64,000 nucleotides of DNA from Azospirillum rugosum (lineage in GTDB: Bacteria; Pseudomonadota; Alphaproteobacteria; Azospirillales; Azospirillaceae), in assembly GCF_017876155.1 (NCBI RefSeq), contig NZ_JAGINP010000018.1, positions 62,001 through 126,000 on the forward strand, in the 5' to 3' direction. Positions 54,821-63,246 of the stretch are shown piece by piece. Position 1 is the first letter of the stretch. Every line of letters starts with the position of its first letter. The notes beneath the pieces are model-generated. The model worked only from the letters and a program-made list of their open reading frames with translations, was not told where the DNA came from and did no database searches. The position numbers were made by a program, and so were the translations under genes.

Positions 54821-54824
54821 ATAA
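54816..54824 (-). promoter_or_regulatory. DnaA box
   Basis: TGTGGATAA, which is TTATCCACA on the minus strand, the perfect DnaA consensus. It overlaps the GANTC palindrome by five bases. Single copy. Confidence 0.55.
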
Positions 54825-55305
54825 CTGTGTTGACAAGCCCCGGGCAATCTCGATTCGCCCCAAGCGCCGCAAGGCCCTGACCCGTTTTGCCCATTTTCTG
54901 GGCAGAGCACCTAAGCTATTGATATTCGGGCTATAATTGTTGTTTCCGTGTTGCCGCCGCGCCACGGCCTGTCAACGGGATTCTGCCGGTCCCCGCCCAG
55001 CCCGGCCAATTCGCCGCGCCCTGTGCCCTGTTGACAACTGACTGTTCGGGGATCTCGCAAGGGGGACCCGCTCACTCTTTTCGACAAAGCCCGGGGTACG
55101 CCATCCGACCGGCGGCACCGCCGGCGCGCCTGCGCACAATAGACCGACCGTCGTAGGACAGTGGTGCGCCCGGCGCGCGCTCCCGTTCCCAAGACGGCGC
55201 GGAGGCGGACGGCGGCGGCCGACTTGCGCCACCGTCCCCGTCCCGGACCGATTCCGCTTCCGTTCCTTCTCGGATGCTTCGCCGCTGCTTGGTTGGATGC
55301 GCGGC

Positions 55306-56493
55306 TCACGCCGCCGGGCAGGCGCCCTCGGCCAGAACGACGGTCACGGCGGTGCCGCCGCCGGGCCGGCTGTACAGGCGGATGCTGCCGCCCATGCGCT
55401 CCACCATGGCCTTGCTGATCAGCAGGCCGAGGCCGCTCCCCAGCTCCCCATCGGCGCCGGGGGAGGCGTGGTGGTGGTCGATGCGGAACAGGTAGGGCAG
55501 CACCTCCTCCGGAATGCCGACGCCGTTGTCCTGCACCCGAAGCGTCACCCGCCCGTCCGCAGCCGTGGCCGACAGCATCACGATGCTGCCCGACAGGGAG
55601 AAGCGCACCGCGTTTTCGATCACATGGCGCAGCACGGTGGTCAGGCCGGTCAGGTCGCCCAGCACATGGGTCGCGACGATGCGGTTGATGATCAGCACGT
55701 CGCGGGCGCGGGCGCGCGGCTCCAGCTCTTCCAGGATGTCCTGGAGCAGACCGCCCACCTCGTACACCCGCAGGTCCATCGAAATCTGGTTCAACTGCAG
55801 GCGCGACCACTGCGACAGGTTCTCGATGGTCCGCATGATCTGCCGGCCGGCATCGCTGCACAGGGCGGCGTAGTCGCCCAGCCCGTCTCCTGTCCCGTCT
55901 CCTGTCCCGTCTCCTGTCCCGCCTCCCCTGGCGGCGGCAGGCGGAGCCGCCGCCACGTCGGCGCTGATCATCTGGGTGGCGCCCAGGATGGCGCTCAGCG
56001 GGTCCTTCAGGTCCTGACAGATCTGTCCGAGGAAGCGGTTCATGCGGGCCACGGTGTCGGCCAGATGCTCCCGCTGCGCCTCGTGCCGCATCTCCGTCTC
56101 GTGCCGACGCGAGATGTCGGTGACGAAGATGCAGGCCCCGCGGACCGCGCCGCTGTCGTCGTCGAGCCGGGAGTCGTTGAAGATCGCGTAGAGCGGCTGC
56201 CCGTCCGACCGCATCAGCGTCACGTCGTAGGAGCGGTGCGGGACCAGATCGCGCATCACCACCTGCCGCTCCATCACGGCCCGGCTCTCCTCGGCGACGT
56301 AGCTCAGCAGGTGGGTGCCGACCAGTTCCCCCTTGCGGTAGCCGAGCATCGCGCACAGCGCCGGGTTCACATGGACGGTGACCAGGTCGCGATCCACGAC
56401 CCAGCAGCCCTCGGACGTCCGCTCCAGCACCGTACGGTCGAGATCGTCCCAACCCGACTTCCGGCGCTCGGCTTTCGACAACAGCGTCAACAT
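55306..56493 (-). CDS. PAS-domain histidine kinase-like protein lacking the phospho-accepting histidine
   Basis: A 395-residue soluble sensor. Residues about 17-130 form a PAS domain (RTSEGCWVVDRDLVTVHVNPAL, DGQPLYAIFND). The DHp helix reads FLGQICQDLKDPLSAIL; the normal His of SHELRTPL is Gln160. The ATPase domain looks intact: N-box HVIENAVRFS, G1 DNGVGIP, G2 SGLGLLISKAMVERMGG. A repeat of Gly-Asp-Gly-Thr (about 191-207) sits in the hairpin loop between the two DHp helices. Without His, it may act as a phosphatase, a signal integrator, or not phosphorylate at all. Confidence 0.8.
   Translation of the reverse strand: MLTLLSKAERRKSGWDDLDRTVLERTSEGCWVVDRDLVTVHVNPALCAMLGYRKGELVGTHLLSYVAEESRAVMERQVVMRDLVPHRSYDVTLMRSDGQPLYAIFNDSRLDDDSGAVRGACIFVTDISRRHETEMRHEAQREHLADTVARMNRFLGQICQDLKDPLSAILGATQMISADVAAAPPAAARGGGTGDGTGDGTGDGLGDYAALCSDAGRQIMRTIENLSQWSRLQLNQISMDLRVYEVGGLLQDILEELEPRARARDVLIINRIVATHVLGDLTGLTTVLRHVIENAVRFSLSGSIVMLSATAADGRVTLRVQDNGVGIPEEVLPYLFRIDHHHASPGADGELGSGLGLLISKAMVERMGGSIRLYSRPGGGTAVTVVLAEGACPAA
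55882..55920. repeat. 12-base tandem repeat inside the kinase-like gene
   Basis: CCCGTCTCCTGT repeated three times in a row (55882-55917) plus a partial unit. In-frame, so copy number changes would add or remove Gly-Asp-Gly-Thr units without breaking the gene. Confidence 0.85.
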
Positions 56494-56746
56494 GGCCCCT
56501 CCCGAGTCATCCCGCGCCGGCCCGAATCATACGTTGCGATTGTTCGAACGCTTCAGGACTCAACCGGCGCCGGATGATAGTCTCCGGCCATGCTGCGGAG
56601 CAACAAAGGTTGGGTTTCGATTCTGTTAAACTTTAGCTCCCGATTCGCCGATTTGACCGGATGTCTCTTTCCTATTTGAAACACACGCCCGGATGCCCGT
56701 TGAGCGAGTCCACGGGCACCGCCAATACTGCCCGATCCCCGAGCGT

Positions 56747-58789
56747 TTATTGATTCGGCGCGGTCGCCGCCCAGCAGCGCAGCACCTCTGCGACGCTCCA
56801 GGCCTGGGAGATGCAGCCGCGCGGGCGGAAGGGGGGCTCCGCGTCGAAGATCTCCGCGATGGTGCCGATGCCCGCCTCGTCCAGGTGCGGGATGAAGCCC
56901 TTCAGCAGCTCCCGCGCGCCCGCATGGTCGTCGGGGTGAACCTTCAGCCAGGCGTCGACGTAGGGGCCGATCAGCCAGCCCCACACCGTGCCCTGGTGGT
57001 AGGCCGCGTCGCGGGCGCGCAGGTCGCCGAAATACTTCGGCTTGTAGTCGCGGCTGCCCGGCGCCAGGGAGCGCAGGCCGACCGGCGTCAGCAGCTTCTG
57101 CCGCACCGTCTCCACCACCGGCTCCCAATGGCTGCGGTCGAGCACCGGGTTGTCGAGCGAGATGGCGAAGATCTGGTTGGGCCGGCAGGAGGCGTCGTCG
57201 CCCTGCTCCCCGTCCACCACGTCGTAGAGATGGCCGGAATGCTCGCACCAGAAGCGCTTGTTGAAGGAGACGCGGGCCTGCTCCGCCAGTTCCTCCAGCG
57301 GGCGGGCGGCGTCGGCCTCGCCCTCCTCCGTCAGCCATGAGGATGTCAGGCGCAGCGCGTTGTACCAGAGCGCGTTGATCTCCACCGCCTTGCCCCGGCG
57401 CGGCGTGACCACCCAGTCCTCCACCTTGGCGTCCATCCAGGTGAGCTGGTAGCCCTCCTGCCCCTGGCGCAGCAGCCCGTCGCGCGGGTCCACCCCGATG
57501 CCGAAGCGGGTGCCGCGGCGGTGCTGGTCGATGACGTCCAGCAGCTTGGGCAACAGCAGCTGCAGGGTGTGCCGGTCGTTGGTGGCGCGGAGGTAGCGGT
57601 TCAGCGCGTGGAAGAACCACAGGGTCGCGTCGGCGGTGTGGTACAGCCCCTCGTCCTTGCCGTCGGGGAACATGTTGGGGATCAGCCCCTGGCGGATGTA
57701 GTGCGCGAAGGTGCGCAGGATCCAGCCCGCCTCCACATGCCGCCCGGTGGTCAGGGTCAGCCCTTCCAGGCTGATCATGGTGTCGCGGCCCCAGTCGGTG
57801 AACCAGTGATAGCCGGCGATCACCGTGCGCACCTCGTCGCCCTCGGCGCGGGCGCGCATCTGGTCGGCGACGCGGCCGGCGGGGACGAAGATGAAGCTGT
57901 CGGCCGACAGCACCAGCTCCGCCATAGCCCCCTCGCGCAGCGCCGGGTGCGCGGTGTGGACCAGCCGCCGGCGCCGCTCCGTCTCGAACCGCAGCACGTC
58001 GTCGGGCGGCAGGGCCCAGATGCGCTGCCAGGATTCGGTCGCCGCGACGAAGCTGATGGTCTGCCCCTGCGACAGCGGCCCGCTGAAGAAGCCGGGCGAC
58101 CAGAGGGAGCCGCGCGATTCGTAGCCCCGGTCCGCCTCCACGGAGTAGAAGACGTCGCGCCGCGCGCCGCCGTCCAGCGTCAGGGGAAGCTCCGCCCCCT
58201 CGATCGCCATGCGCAGCACCGGCAGGTCGGGGCCGGCCCACACCTCATATTCGTGGCCGCGCGCGGTGATGCGGTAGTCGCGGGCCAGCGGCTGGTCCAC
58301 CGCGGCCTCCAGCTTGCGGAAGGCCAGCACCGGGCGCAGCCGCAGGTGGACGGGTTGGTCCGCCTTCACGATGCGGTAGGTGACGTGCACGATGTTCTGC
58401 CGGTGCGGCATGACCACCTGCTTTTCGATCACCACCCCGTCGAAGTCGTAGCGCCAGACCGGCAGCCCCGCCTCCATGCGGAACTCGGTCAGGCCGGAGG
58501 GGGAGCCGTTGTGCCAGTGGTCCGGGTCGGGGTTGTAGCTGCCCAGCCGGCGCTCGGTGCCGTCCGGCTGGATCAGCACGTCGTTCACCTGGCTCAGCAT
58601 CACCACGCGGCCGAGCGGCGCCGGCAGCGCCGCCACCAGCAGCCCGTGGTAGCGCCGGGTGACGGCACCGGACAGGGACGACGACGCGTAGCCGCCGAGC
58701 CCGTTCGCCACCAGCCATTCGCGCGAGAGCGCGGCGTCCGGCGCGGATTGCAGCACGTCGCGCTCGATCTTGCGGACGAAATCAGCCAT
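56747..58789 (-). CDS. Glycogen debranching-type alpha-1,6-glucosidase
   Basis: A 680-residue protein of the amylo-alpha-1,6-glucosidase/GDE family. The N-terminal beta-sandwich (residues about 15-280) is followed by the (alpha/alpha)6 catalytic domain (YHWFTDWGRDTMISLEGL, YHQGTVWGWLIGPYVDAWL). It could debranch glycogen or related glucans. ATG 58789 overlaps the upstream treZ stop by eight bases, so the two are translated together. Confidence 0.88.
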   Translation of the reverse strand: MADFVRKIERDVLQSAPDAALSREWLVANGLGGYASSSLSGAVTRRYHGLLVAALPAPLGRVVMLSQVNDVLIQPDGTERRLGSYNPDPDHWHNGSPSGLTEFRMEAGLPVWRYDFDGVVIEKQVVMPHRQNIVHVTYRIVKADQPVHLRLRPVLAFRKLEAAVDQPLARDYRITARGHEYEVWAGPDLPVLRMAIEGAELPLTLDGGARRDVFYSVEADRGYESRGSLWSPGFFSGPLSQGQTISFVAATESWQRIWALPPDDVLRFETERRRRLVHTAHPALREGAMAELVLSADSFIFVPAGRVADQMRARAEGDEVRTVIAGYHWFTDWGRDTMISLEGLTLTTGRHVEAGWILRTFAHYIRQGLIPNMFPDGKDEGLYHTADATLWFFHALNRYLRATNDRHTLQLLLPKLLDVIDQHRRGTRFGIGVDPRDGLLRQGQEGYQLTWMDAKVEDWVVTPRRGKAVEINALWYNALRLTSSWLTEEGEADAARPLEELAEQARVSFNKRFWCEHSGHLYDVVDGEQGDDASCRPNQIFAISLDNPVLDRSHWEPVVETVRQKLLTPVGLRSLAPGSRDYKPKYFGDLRARDAAYHQGTVWGWLIGPYVDAWLKVHPDDHAGARELLKGFIPHLDEAGIGTIAEIFDAEPPFRPRGCISQAWSVAEVLRCWAATAPNQ

Positions 58790-60758
58790 GGGTCTCCTGC
58801 TCGGTTTCTCTCGTGTCAGGGTTCTTGGGCTTTGGATCGCCGGGTACCAGCACCACGGCCGCGTGGCCCGGGATGTGCCATTCCTCCCCCGCGTCCACCG
58901 GGGCCGTGCCGCAGCCGCCGTAGCGGGTCGCCTCGCTCGACCACAGCGGTGCCCAGTCCTTGCCAAGCGGCGGGGCCAGCAGCGGTTCCGGGACCACCCG
59001 CAGCGTCAGGTCGCGCCCCAGGTTGACCAGAAGCAGCCGGTCGTCGCCGTCCTCCTCTCCGAAGAAGCGCAGCACGAAGGCCTCCTCCGCCAGCACGGCG
59101 CCGTCGAGCCCGCCGACCCGCTGGGCGGCGAACACCGGATCCTCCCGCCGCAGCCGCAGCAGGTCGCGGTGGAGATTCCAGGTCTCCGCGTGCGTCTCCC
59201 GCTCGCCGTGGTCCAGCTTGGAGCGGTGGAAGGTCGCCTCGTCGTGGGGCTTCTTCAGGCAGCCGCGCATCTCCGGCGTGGCGAGGCTGGGGAACTGCGA
59301 CAGGAACTCCGCCCGCCCCTCCTCGACCTTTTCGGCCAGCCAGGGCTCGTGGTCGGCGAAGTAATAGAAGGGCGCGCTGGCCGCGAACTCCTGCCCCTGG
59401 AACAGCATCGGCGTGCCGGGGCCGAGCAGCATCAGCGCGGTCATCGCCTTGTAGCGGCCGGGCGAGGTCAGCGCGTGGGCGCGCAATCCCTTGCCGGAGT
59501 TGGCGATCTGGTCATGGTTCTGGATGAAGGTGACGAAGGCCGGGCGCGCCAGCCCGAAGGCCGGCATCCCGCGCCGCTTGCCCTGCCACCTGTACCATTG
59601 CCCCTGGTAGAGGAAGCCGTGCTTCATGGCGGAGACGAACTCCTGCGGCGTCCCCTTGTAATCGGTGTAGTAGGCCTCGTTCCGGCCGGTCAGCGCGACC
59701 ATGGCGGAATGGTGGAAGTCGTCGTTCCAGATGGCGTCCAGCCCGAATCCGCCCTCCGTCACCGGGCGCACCATGGTGGCGTGCTGCGGCTCGTTCTCGC
59801 CGATCAGGATGGTGTCCCGCCCGCCCGCGGCGTCGCGCACGGCTTGGCTGATCTCCTGCAGGATGTGCGGGCTGGAGCCGTCGAAGATCTGCTGCGTGGC
59901 GTCCAGCCGCAGGCCGTCCAGGTGGTATTCGTCCACCCAGAACGCCGCGTTGCCGCGGAAGAACTCCCGCACCGGGCCGGAGCCCGGGCCGTCGAAGTTG
60001 ATCGCGTCGCCCCACTCGTTGTCGTATTTGTCGGTGAACCAGCTGTCGGAGAAGCAGGTCAGGTAGTTCCCGCTGGGGCCCAGGTGGTTGTAGACGACGT
60101 CCAGGATGACGGCGAGGCCCAGCGCGTGCGCGCGGTCCACGAAGCGCCGCATACCGTCGGGATCGCCGTAGAGGCGCGTCGGCGCGAACAGGTCCACCCC
60201 GTCGTACCCCCAGCCGAAGCGGCCGGCGAACTCCGCCACCGGCATCAGCTCCAGCACCGTGACGCCGAGATCGGCCAGATGCGGCAGTTCCCGCACCGCG
60301 GCCTCCCAGGTGCCCTCCGGCGTGAAGGTGCCGATGTGCATCTCGTAGACGACTTGGCCCTTGATCGGCCGGCCCTTCCAGTCCCCGTCGGTCCAGGCGA
60401 AGCGGCCGGGGTCGACGACCTGCGACGGCCCGTGCGGCCCGTCCGGCTGGAAGCGCGACGCCGGATCGGGATAGAGCTTCTCGCCTCCGTCCAGGCGGAA
60501 ATTGTACAGGCTGCCGACAGGCACGCCCTCCACCATTGCCGAGAAATAGCCGTCGGATTCCGCCTTCAGCTCCACCGACCGCCCCTCGCCGTCCTGGGCA
60601 GGCTCGATCACCATGGCCACGCGGCGGCATTTCGGGGCCCAGACCCGCGCGTGCACCCGGTCGCCCGGTAACACCTCCACGCCCATCGGTTGGCGGCGCG
60701 ACGCCGCCGGACCGGACAGGGACAAGGGAGACGCCAACGCATGGCTGTCGGGGCTCAT
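58782..60758 (-). CDS. treZ: Malto-oligosyltrehalose trehalohydrolase
   Basis: GH13 enzyme that releases trehalose from maltooligosyl-trehalose. The 658-residue product has an N-terminal beta domain and the GH13 barrel: region I DVVYNHLG, region II GLRLDATQQ with the nucleophile Asp, region III IGENE with the acid/base Glu, region IV NHDQIAN. ATG 60758 is used; ATG 60794 is also possible. The partner TreY (maltooligosyltrehalose synthase) is not in the window, so it must lie elsewhere or trehalose is made differently. Confidence 0.9.
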   Translation of the reverse strand: MSPDSHALASPLSLSGPAASRRQPMGVEVLPGDRVHARVWAPKCRRVAMVIEPAQDGEGRSVELKAESDGYFSAMVEGVPVGSLYNFRLDGGEKLYPDPASRFQPDGPHGPSQVVDPGRFAWTDGDWKGRPIKGQVVYEMHIGTFTPEGTWEAAVRELPHLADLGVTVLELMPVAEFAGRFGWGYDGVDLFAPTRLYGDPDGMRRFVDRAHALGLAVILDVVYNHLGPSGNYLTCFSDSWFTDKYDNEWGDAINFDGPGSGPVREFFRGNAAFWVDEYHLDGLRLDATQQIFDGSSPHILQEISQAVRDAAGGRDTILIGENEPQHATMVRPVTEGGFGLDAIWNDDFHHSAMVALTGRNEAYYTDYKGTPQEFVSAMKHGFLYQGQWYRWQGKRRGMPAFGLARPAFVTFIQNHDQIANSGKGLRAHALTSPGRYKAMTALMLLGPGTPMLFQGQEFAASAPFYYFADHEPWLAEKVEEGRAEFLSQFPSLATPEMRGCLKKPHDEATFHRSKLDHGERETHAETWNLHRDLLRLRREDPVFAAQRVGGLDGAVLAEEAFVLRFFGEEDGDDRLLLVNLGRDLTLRVVPEPLLAPPLGKDWAPLWSSEATRYGGCGTAPVDAGEEWHIPGHAAVVLVPGDPKPKNPDTRETEQETHG

Positions 60759-60928
60759 GGGTGCTTGACCTTCGTGCGGCATTGAGTGGACCATCGGTTC
60801 CCCACAACAGGCGGCGGGCCGGGTTGATCCCGAAAGATCAGTGTCCGGCTTGCCTTTCGTACAATTCCTGTTGAAACCAACACCCCCACCCGCAGATCCT
60901 TCCGACGGAAATTCCCGGCCGAAATTCC

Positions 60929-61672
60929 ATGAGCATGACCCAGCGACGTCCGCGCATCCTGATCTGGAACGAATTCCGCCATGAACGGATGAACCCGGCC
61001 GTCGCCGCGCTCTACCCGCAGGGCATCCACGAGGCGCTGGCCGGCCCCTTGCGCGCCGCCGGGCTGGAGGTATCAACCGCGACCCTCGACGACCCCGGCC
61101 ACGGCCTTGCGGAGGACCGTCTGGACGGCATCGACACGCTGGTCTGGTGGGGCCACAAGGCGCACGCGGAGGTGCCGGACGAGGCGGTGGACCGGGTGAG
61201 GAAGCGCGTGACGGAGCAGGGCATGGGCCTCGTCGCCCTGCATTCCAGCCACTTTTCCAAGCCCTTCCTGGCCCTGATGGGCACCGGCTGCTTCCTGAAA
61301 TACCGCATCGCCGGCGAGAAGGAACGGCTGTGGGTCGTCGATCCCGGCCACCCCGTGGCGGCGGGCATCTCCGACTGCATCGAACTCGACCATGAGGAAA
61401 TGTACGGGGAGCCCTTCGACGTGCCCCCGCCCGACGACCTCGTCTTCCTCAGCTGGTTCCAGGGCGGGGAAGTCTTCCGCAGCGGCTGCGGCTGGCGCCG
61501 CGGCCTGGGCCGCGTCTTCTACTTCCGCCCCGGCCACGAGACCTACCCCACCTACCACCACCCGCAAATCCAGCGCGTGATCCTGAACGCCGTCCACTGG
61601 GCCGCAAGGCCGGAGGGGCTGGAAGCCCCAGTGCGGGGGCGCCGGGAAACGCCGCTGGAGCCGTTGGGATGA
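60929..61672 (+). CDS. ThuA-domain protein
   Basis: A 247-residue protein of the ThuA family (trehalose utilisation in rhizobia; glutamine amidotransferase-like fold). Typical segments: ILIWNEFRHER, GIDTLVWWGHKAH, SSHFSKPFLALMGTGCFLK and PGHETYPTYHHP. The catalytic role in the family is not established. Divergent from treZ, sharing about 135-170 bases of upstream DNA, consistent with joint control of trehalose. Confidence 0.85.
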   Translation: MSMTQRRPRILIWNEFRHERMNPAVAALYPQGIHEALAGPLRAAGLEVSTATLDDPGHGLAEDRLDGIDTLVWWGHKAHAEVPDEAVDRVRKRVTEQGMGLVALHSSHFSKPFLALMGTGCFLKYRIAGEKERLWVVDPGHPVAAGISDCIELDHEEMYGEPFDVPPPDDLVFLSWFQGGEVFRSGCGWRRGLGRVFYFRPGHETYPTYHHPQIQRVILNAVHWAARPEGLEAPVRGRRETPLEPLG

Positions 61673-61684
61673 AGGTCTCCAACT

Positions 61685-61792
61685 CCCTCTCCCCTCCGGG
61701 GAGAGGGTCGGGGTGAGGGGGTTGCGCTTGTGCCGAACGTACCAGCGAAGCCGAGCCCCCTCACCCTAACCCTCTCCCCGGAGGGGAGAGGG
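61685..61792. repeat. Compound palindrome, CCCTCTCCCC family
   Basis: Two hairpins, CCCTCTCCCC/GGGGAGAGGG at 61685-61707 and its inverse at 61770-61792, flank complementary CGGGGTGAGGGGG-like arms. It lies between convergent ThuA and 83-residue genes. Confidence 0.9.
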
Positions 61793-61799
61793 GACGAGG

Positions 61800-62051
61800 C
61801 TACACCCGCTCCCCGAAGCTCTCCTTCGCCGCGTCAATCACGGCCGGATGGGCGCGCAGCGTGTTCAGCGCATCGTCGCAACGCTCCTCCACCTCCAGCG
61901 TCACGATCACGTCGGTGGCGCCGCCGCGCTCAGAATCGCGCTCCTCGCGCCCGGTCTGGACGACGTGGCCGCAGCGGTCGCGCAAACCGCCGACGATCTC
62001 CGCCTCGACGCCGCGCCCCTTCTCGGCCGGATAGGCGTAGACGAGCTTCAT
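61800..62051 (-). CDS. Hypothetical 83-residue protein
   Basis: Small soluble protein (MKLVYAYPAEKGRGVEAEIVG...) with no recognised domain. The start at 62051 is decided by GGGAGG six bases upstream; the ATG at 62057 touches the ribosome site directly. It follows the dehydrogenase by 19 bases and may be the third gene of the SRPBCC operon. Confidence 0.65.
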   Translation of the reverse strand: MKLVYAYPAEKGRGVEAEIVGGLRDRCGHVVQTGREERDSERGGATDVIVTLEVEERCDDALNTLRAHPAVIDAAKESFGERV

Positions 62052-62070
62052 GGCCATCCTCCCTTTCGCG

Positions 62071-63246
62071 TCACGGCGTGAAGACGACCCGCATGCAGTC
62101 GTCGATCTTTTCCTTGAACATGCGGTAGCCGCGCGGACCGTCGTCCAGCGACCACTTGTGGGTCAGCAGGTAGGACGGGTCCAACTCGCCCTTCTCGATG
62201 TGCTCGAACAGGCGCTTGACGTAGCGTTGGCCGTGCTGCTGCCCCATGCGGAAGGTCAGCGCCTTGTTCATCGCCGCCCCCATGGGGAACTTGTCGATGA
62301 AGCCGCCGTAGACGCCGACGATGGACAGGGTGCCGCCCTTGCGGCAGCACTCGATCATCTGGCGCAGCACCGCCGGGCGGTCGTTCTCCAGCCCGATGGC
62401 CTGCTTGGTACGGTCGTACCAATACTCAATGCCGGTGTCGTAGCCGTCGGCCTCCATGCCCACCGCGTCGATGCAGACGTCCGGGCCACGCCCGCCGGTC
62501 ATCGCCAGCAGCGCGTCGTAGACGTCCACGCGCGTGTAGTCCAGCGGCTCCGCCCCGGCCTTCATCTGGGCGGCCTCCAGCCGGTACGGGTAGCGGTCGA
62601 TGCCGATCACCCGCTCCGCCCCCATCAGGTAGGCGCTGCGGATCGCCATCTGCCCGACGCCGCCACAGCCCCAGACCGCGACGATGTCGCCCTTCTTGAT
62701 GCCGCCCATGTCGGCGGCCATGTAGCCGGTGGGCACCGCGTCCGACACGAACACCGCCTTCTCGTCGCTCACCCCCTCCGGCACGCGGAAGCAGTTGGTG
62801 TCGGCGAAGGGGACGCGGATGTATTCGGCGTGGCTGCCCGCGTAGCCGCCGAAGGCGTGGCTGTAGCCGAAGATGCCCGCGGTGCAGTGCCCGTAGGCGG
62901 CCTCCTCATAGGCCGGCTGCGGGTTGGAGTTGTCGCACAGCGAATATTCCTCGTGCTGGCAGTGCCAGCATTTGCCGCAGCCGATGATCGACACGGTGAT
63001 GACCCGGTCGCCGCGGTTCAGCCGCAGCACCTCCGGCCCCTTCTCCACCACCTCGCCCAGGAACTCGTGGCCGATGACGTCGCCGGGCTTCATGGTGGGG
63101 ACATAGCCGTCGATCAGGTGCAGGTCCGACCCGCAGACCGAGGACAGGTTGACCTTGATGATGGCGTCGTGGGGGCCGAGGATCGTCGGGTCCGGCACCC
63201 GCTCCACCCGCAGGTCGTTGACGCCGTTCCAGCAGAGCGCCCTCAT
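62071..63246 (-). CDS. Zinc-dependent alcohol dehydrogenase (paralogue)
   Basis: A 391-residue paralogue of the enzyme at 36129-37298. Catalytic zinc: CGSDLHL and GHEFLGEVVE; structural zinc C-x2-C-x2-C-x7-C in GCGKCWHCQHEEYSLC; nucleotide site VWGCGGVGQMAI. The long insertion after TGGRGPDVCIDAVGMEADG is shared. The start overlaps the SRPBCC stop in ATGA, indicating coupling. Substrate unknown. Confidence 0.9.
   Translation of the reverse strand: MRALCWNGVNDLRVERVPDPTILGPHDAIIKVNLSSVCGSDLHLIDGYVPTMKPGDVIGHEFLGEVVEKGPEVLRLNRGDRVITVSIIGCGKCWHCQHEEYSLCDNSNPQPAYEEAAYGHCTAGIFGYSHAFGGYAGSHAEYIRVPFADTNCFRVPEGVSDEKAVFVSDAVPTGYMAADMGGIKKGDIVAVWGCGGVGQMAIRSAYLMGAERVIGIDRYPYRLEAAQMKAGAEPLDYTRVDVYDALLAMTGGRGPDVCIDAVGMEADGYDTGIEYWYDRTKQAIGLENDRPAVLRQMIECCRKGGTLSIVGVYGGFIDKFPMGAAMNKALTFRMGQQHGQRYVKRLFEHIEKGELDPSYLLTHKWSLDDGPRGYRMFKEKIDDCMRVVFTP

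Larger units (their letters stand above)
54623..55305. other. Long intergenic region with DnaA box and GANTC palindrome
   Basis: No gene is supported in 683 bases. It holds a perfect DnaA box on the minus strand, a GANTC-centred palindrome, an AT-rich patch (54915-54945, with TATAAT at 54932-54937) and a TTGACA at about 55032. It lacks the repeated boxes and AT-rich unwinding element of a replication origin. Confidence 0.5.

Noticed and set aside
54623..55305. Replication origin
   Set aside because: Only one DnaA box, no AT-rich unwinding element and no dnaA, dnaN, parAB or repABC genes nearby.
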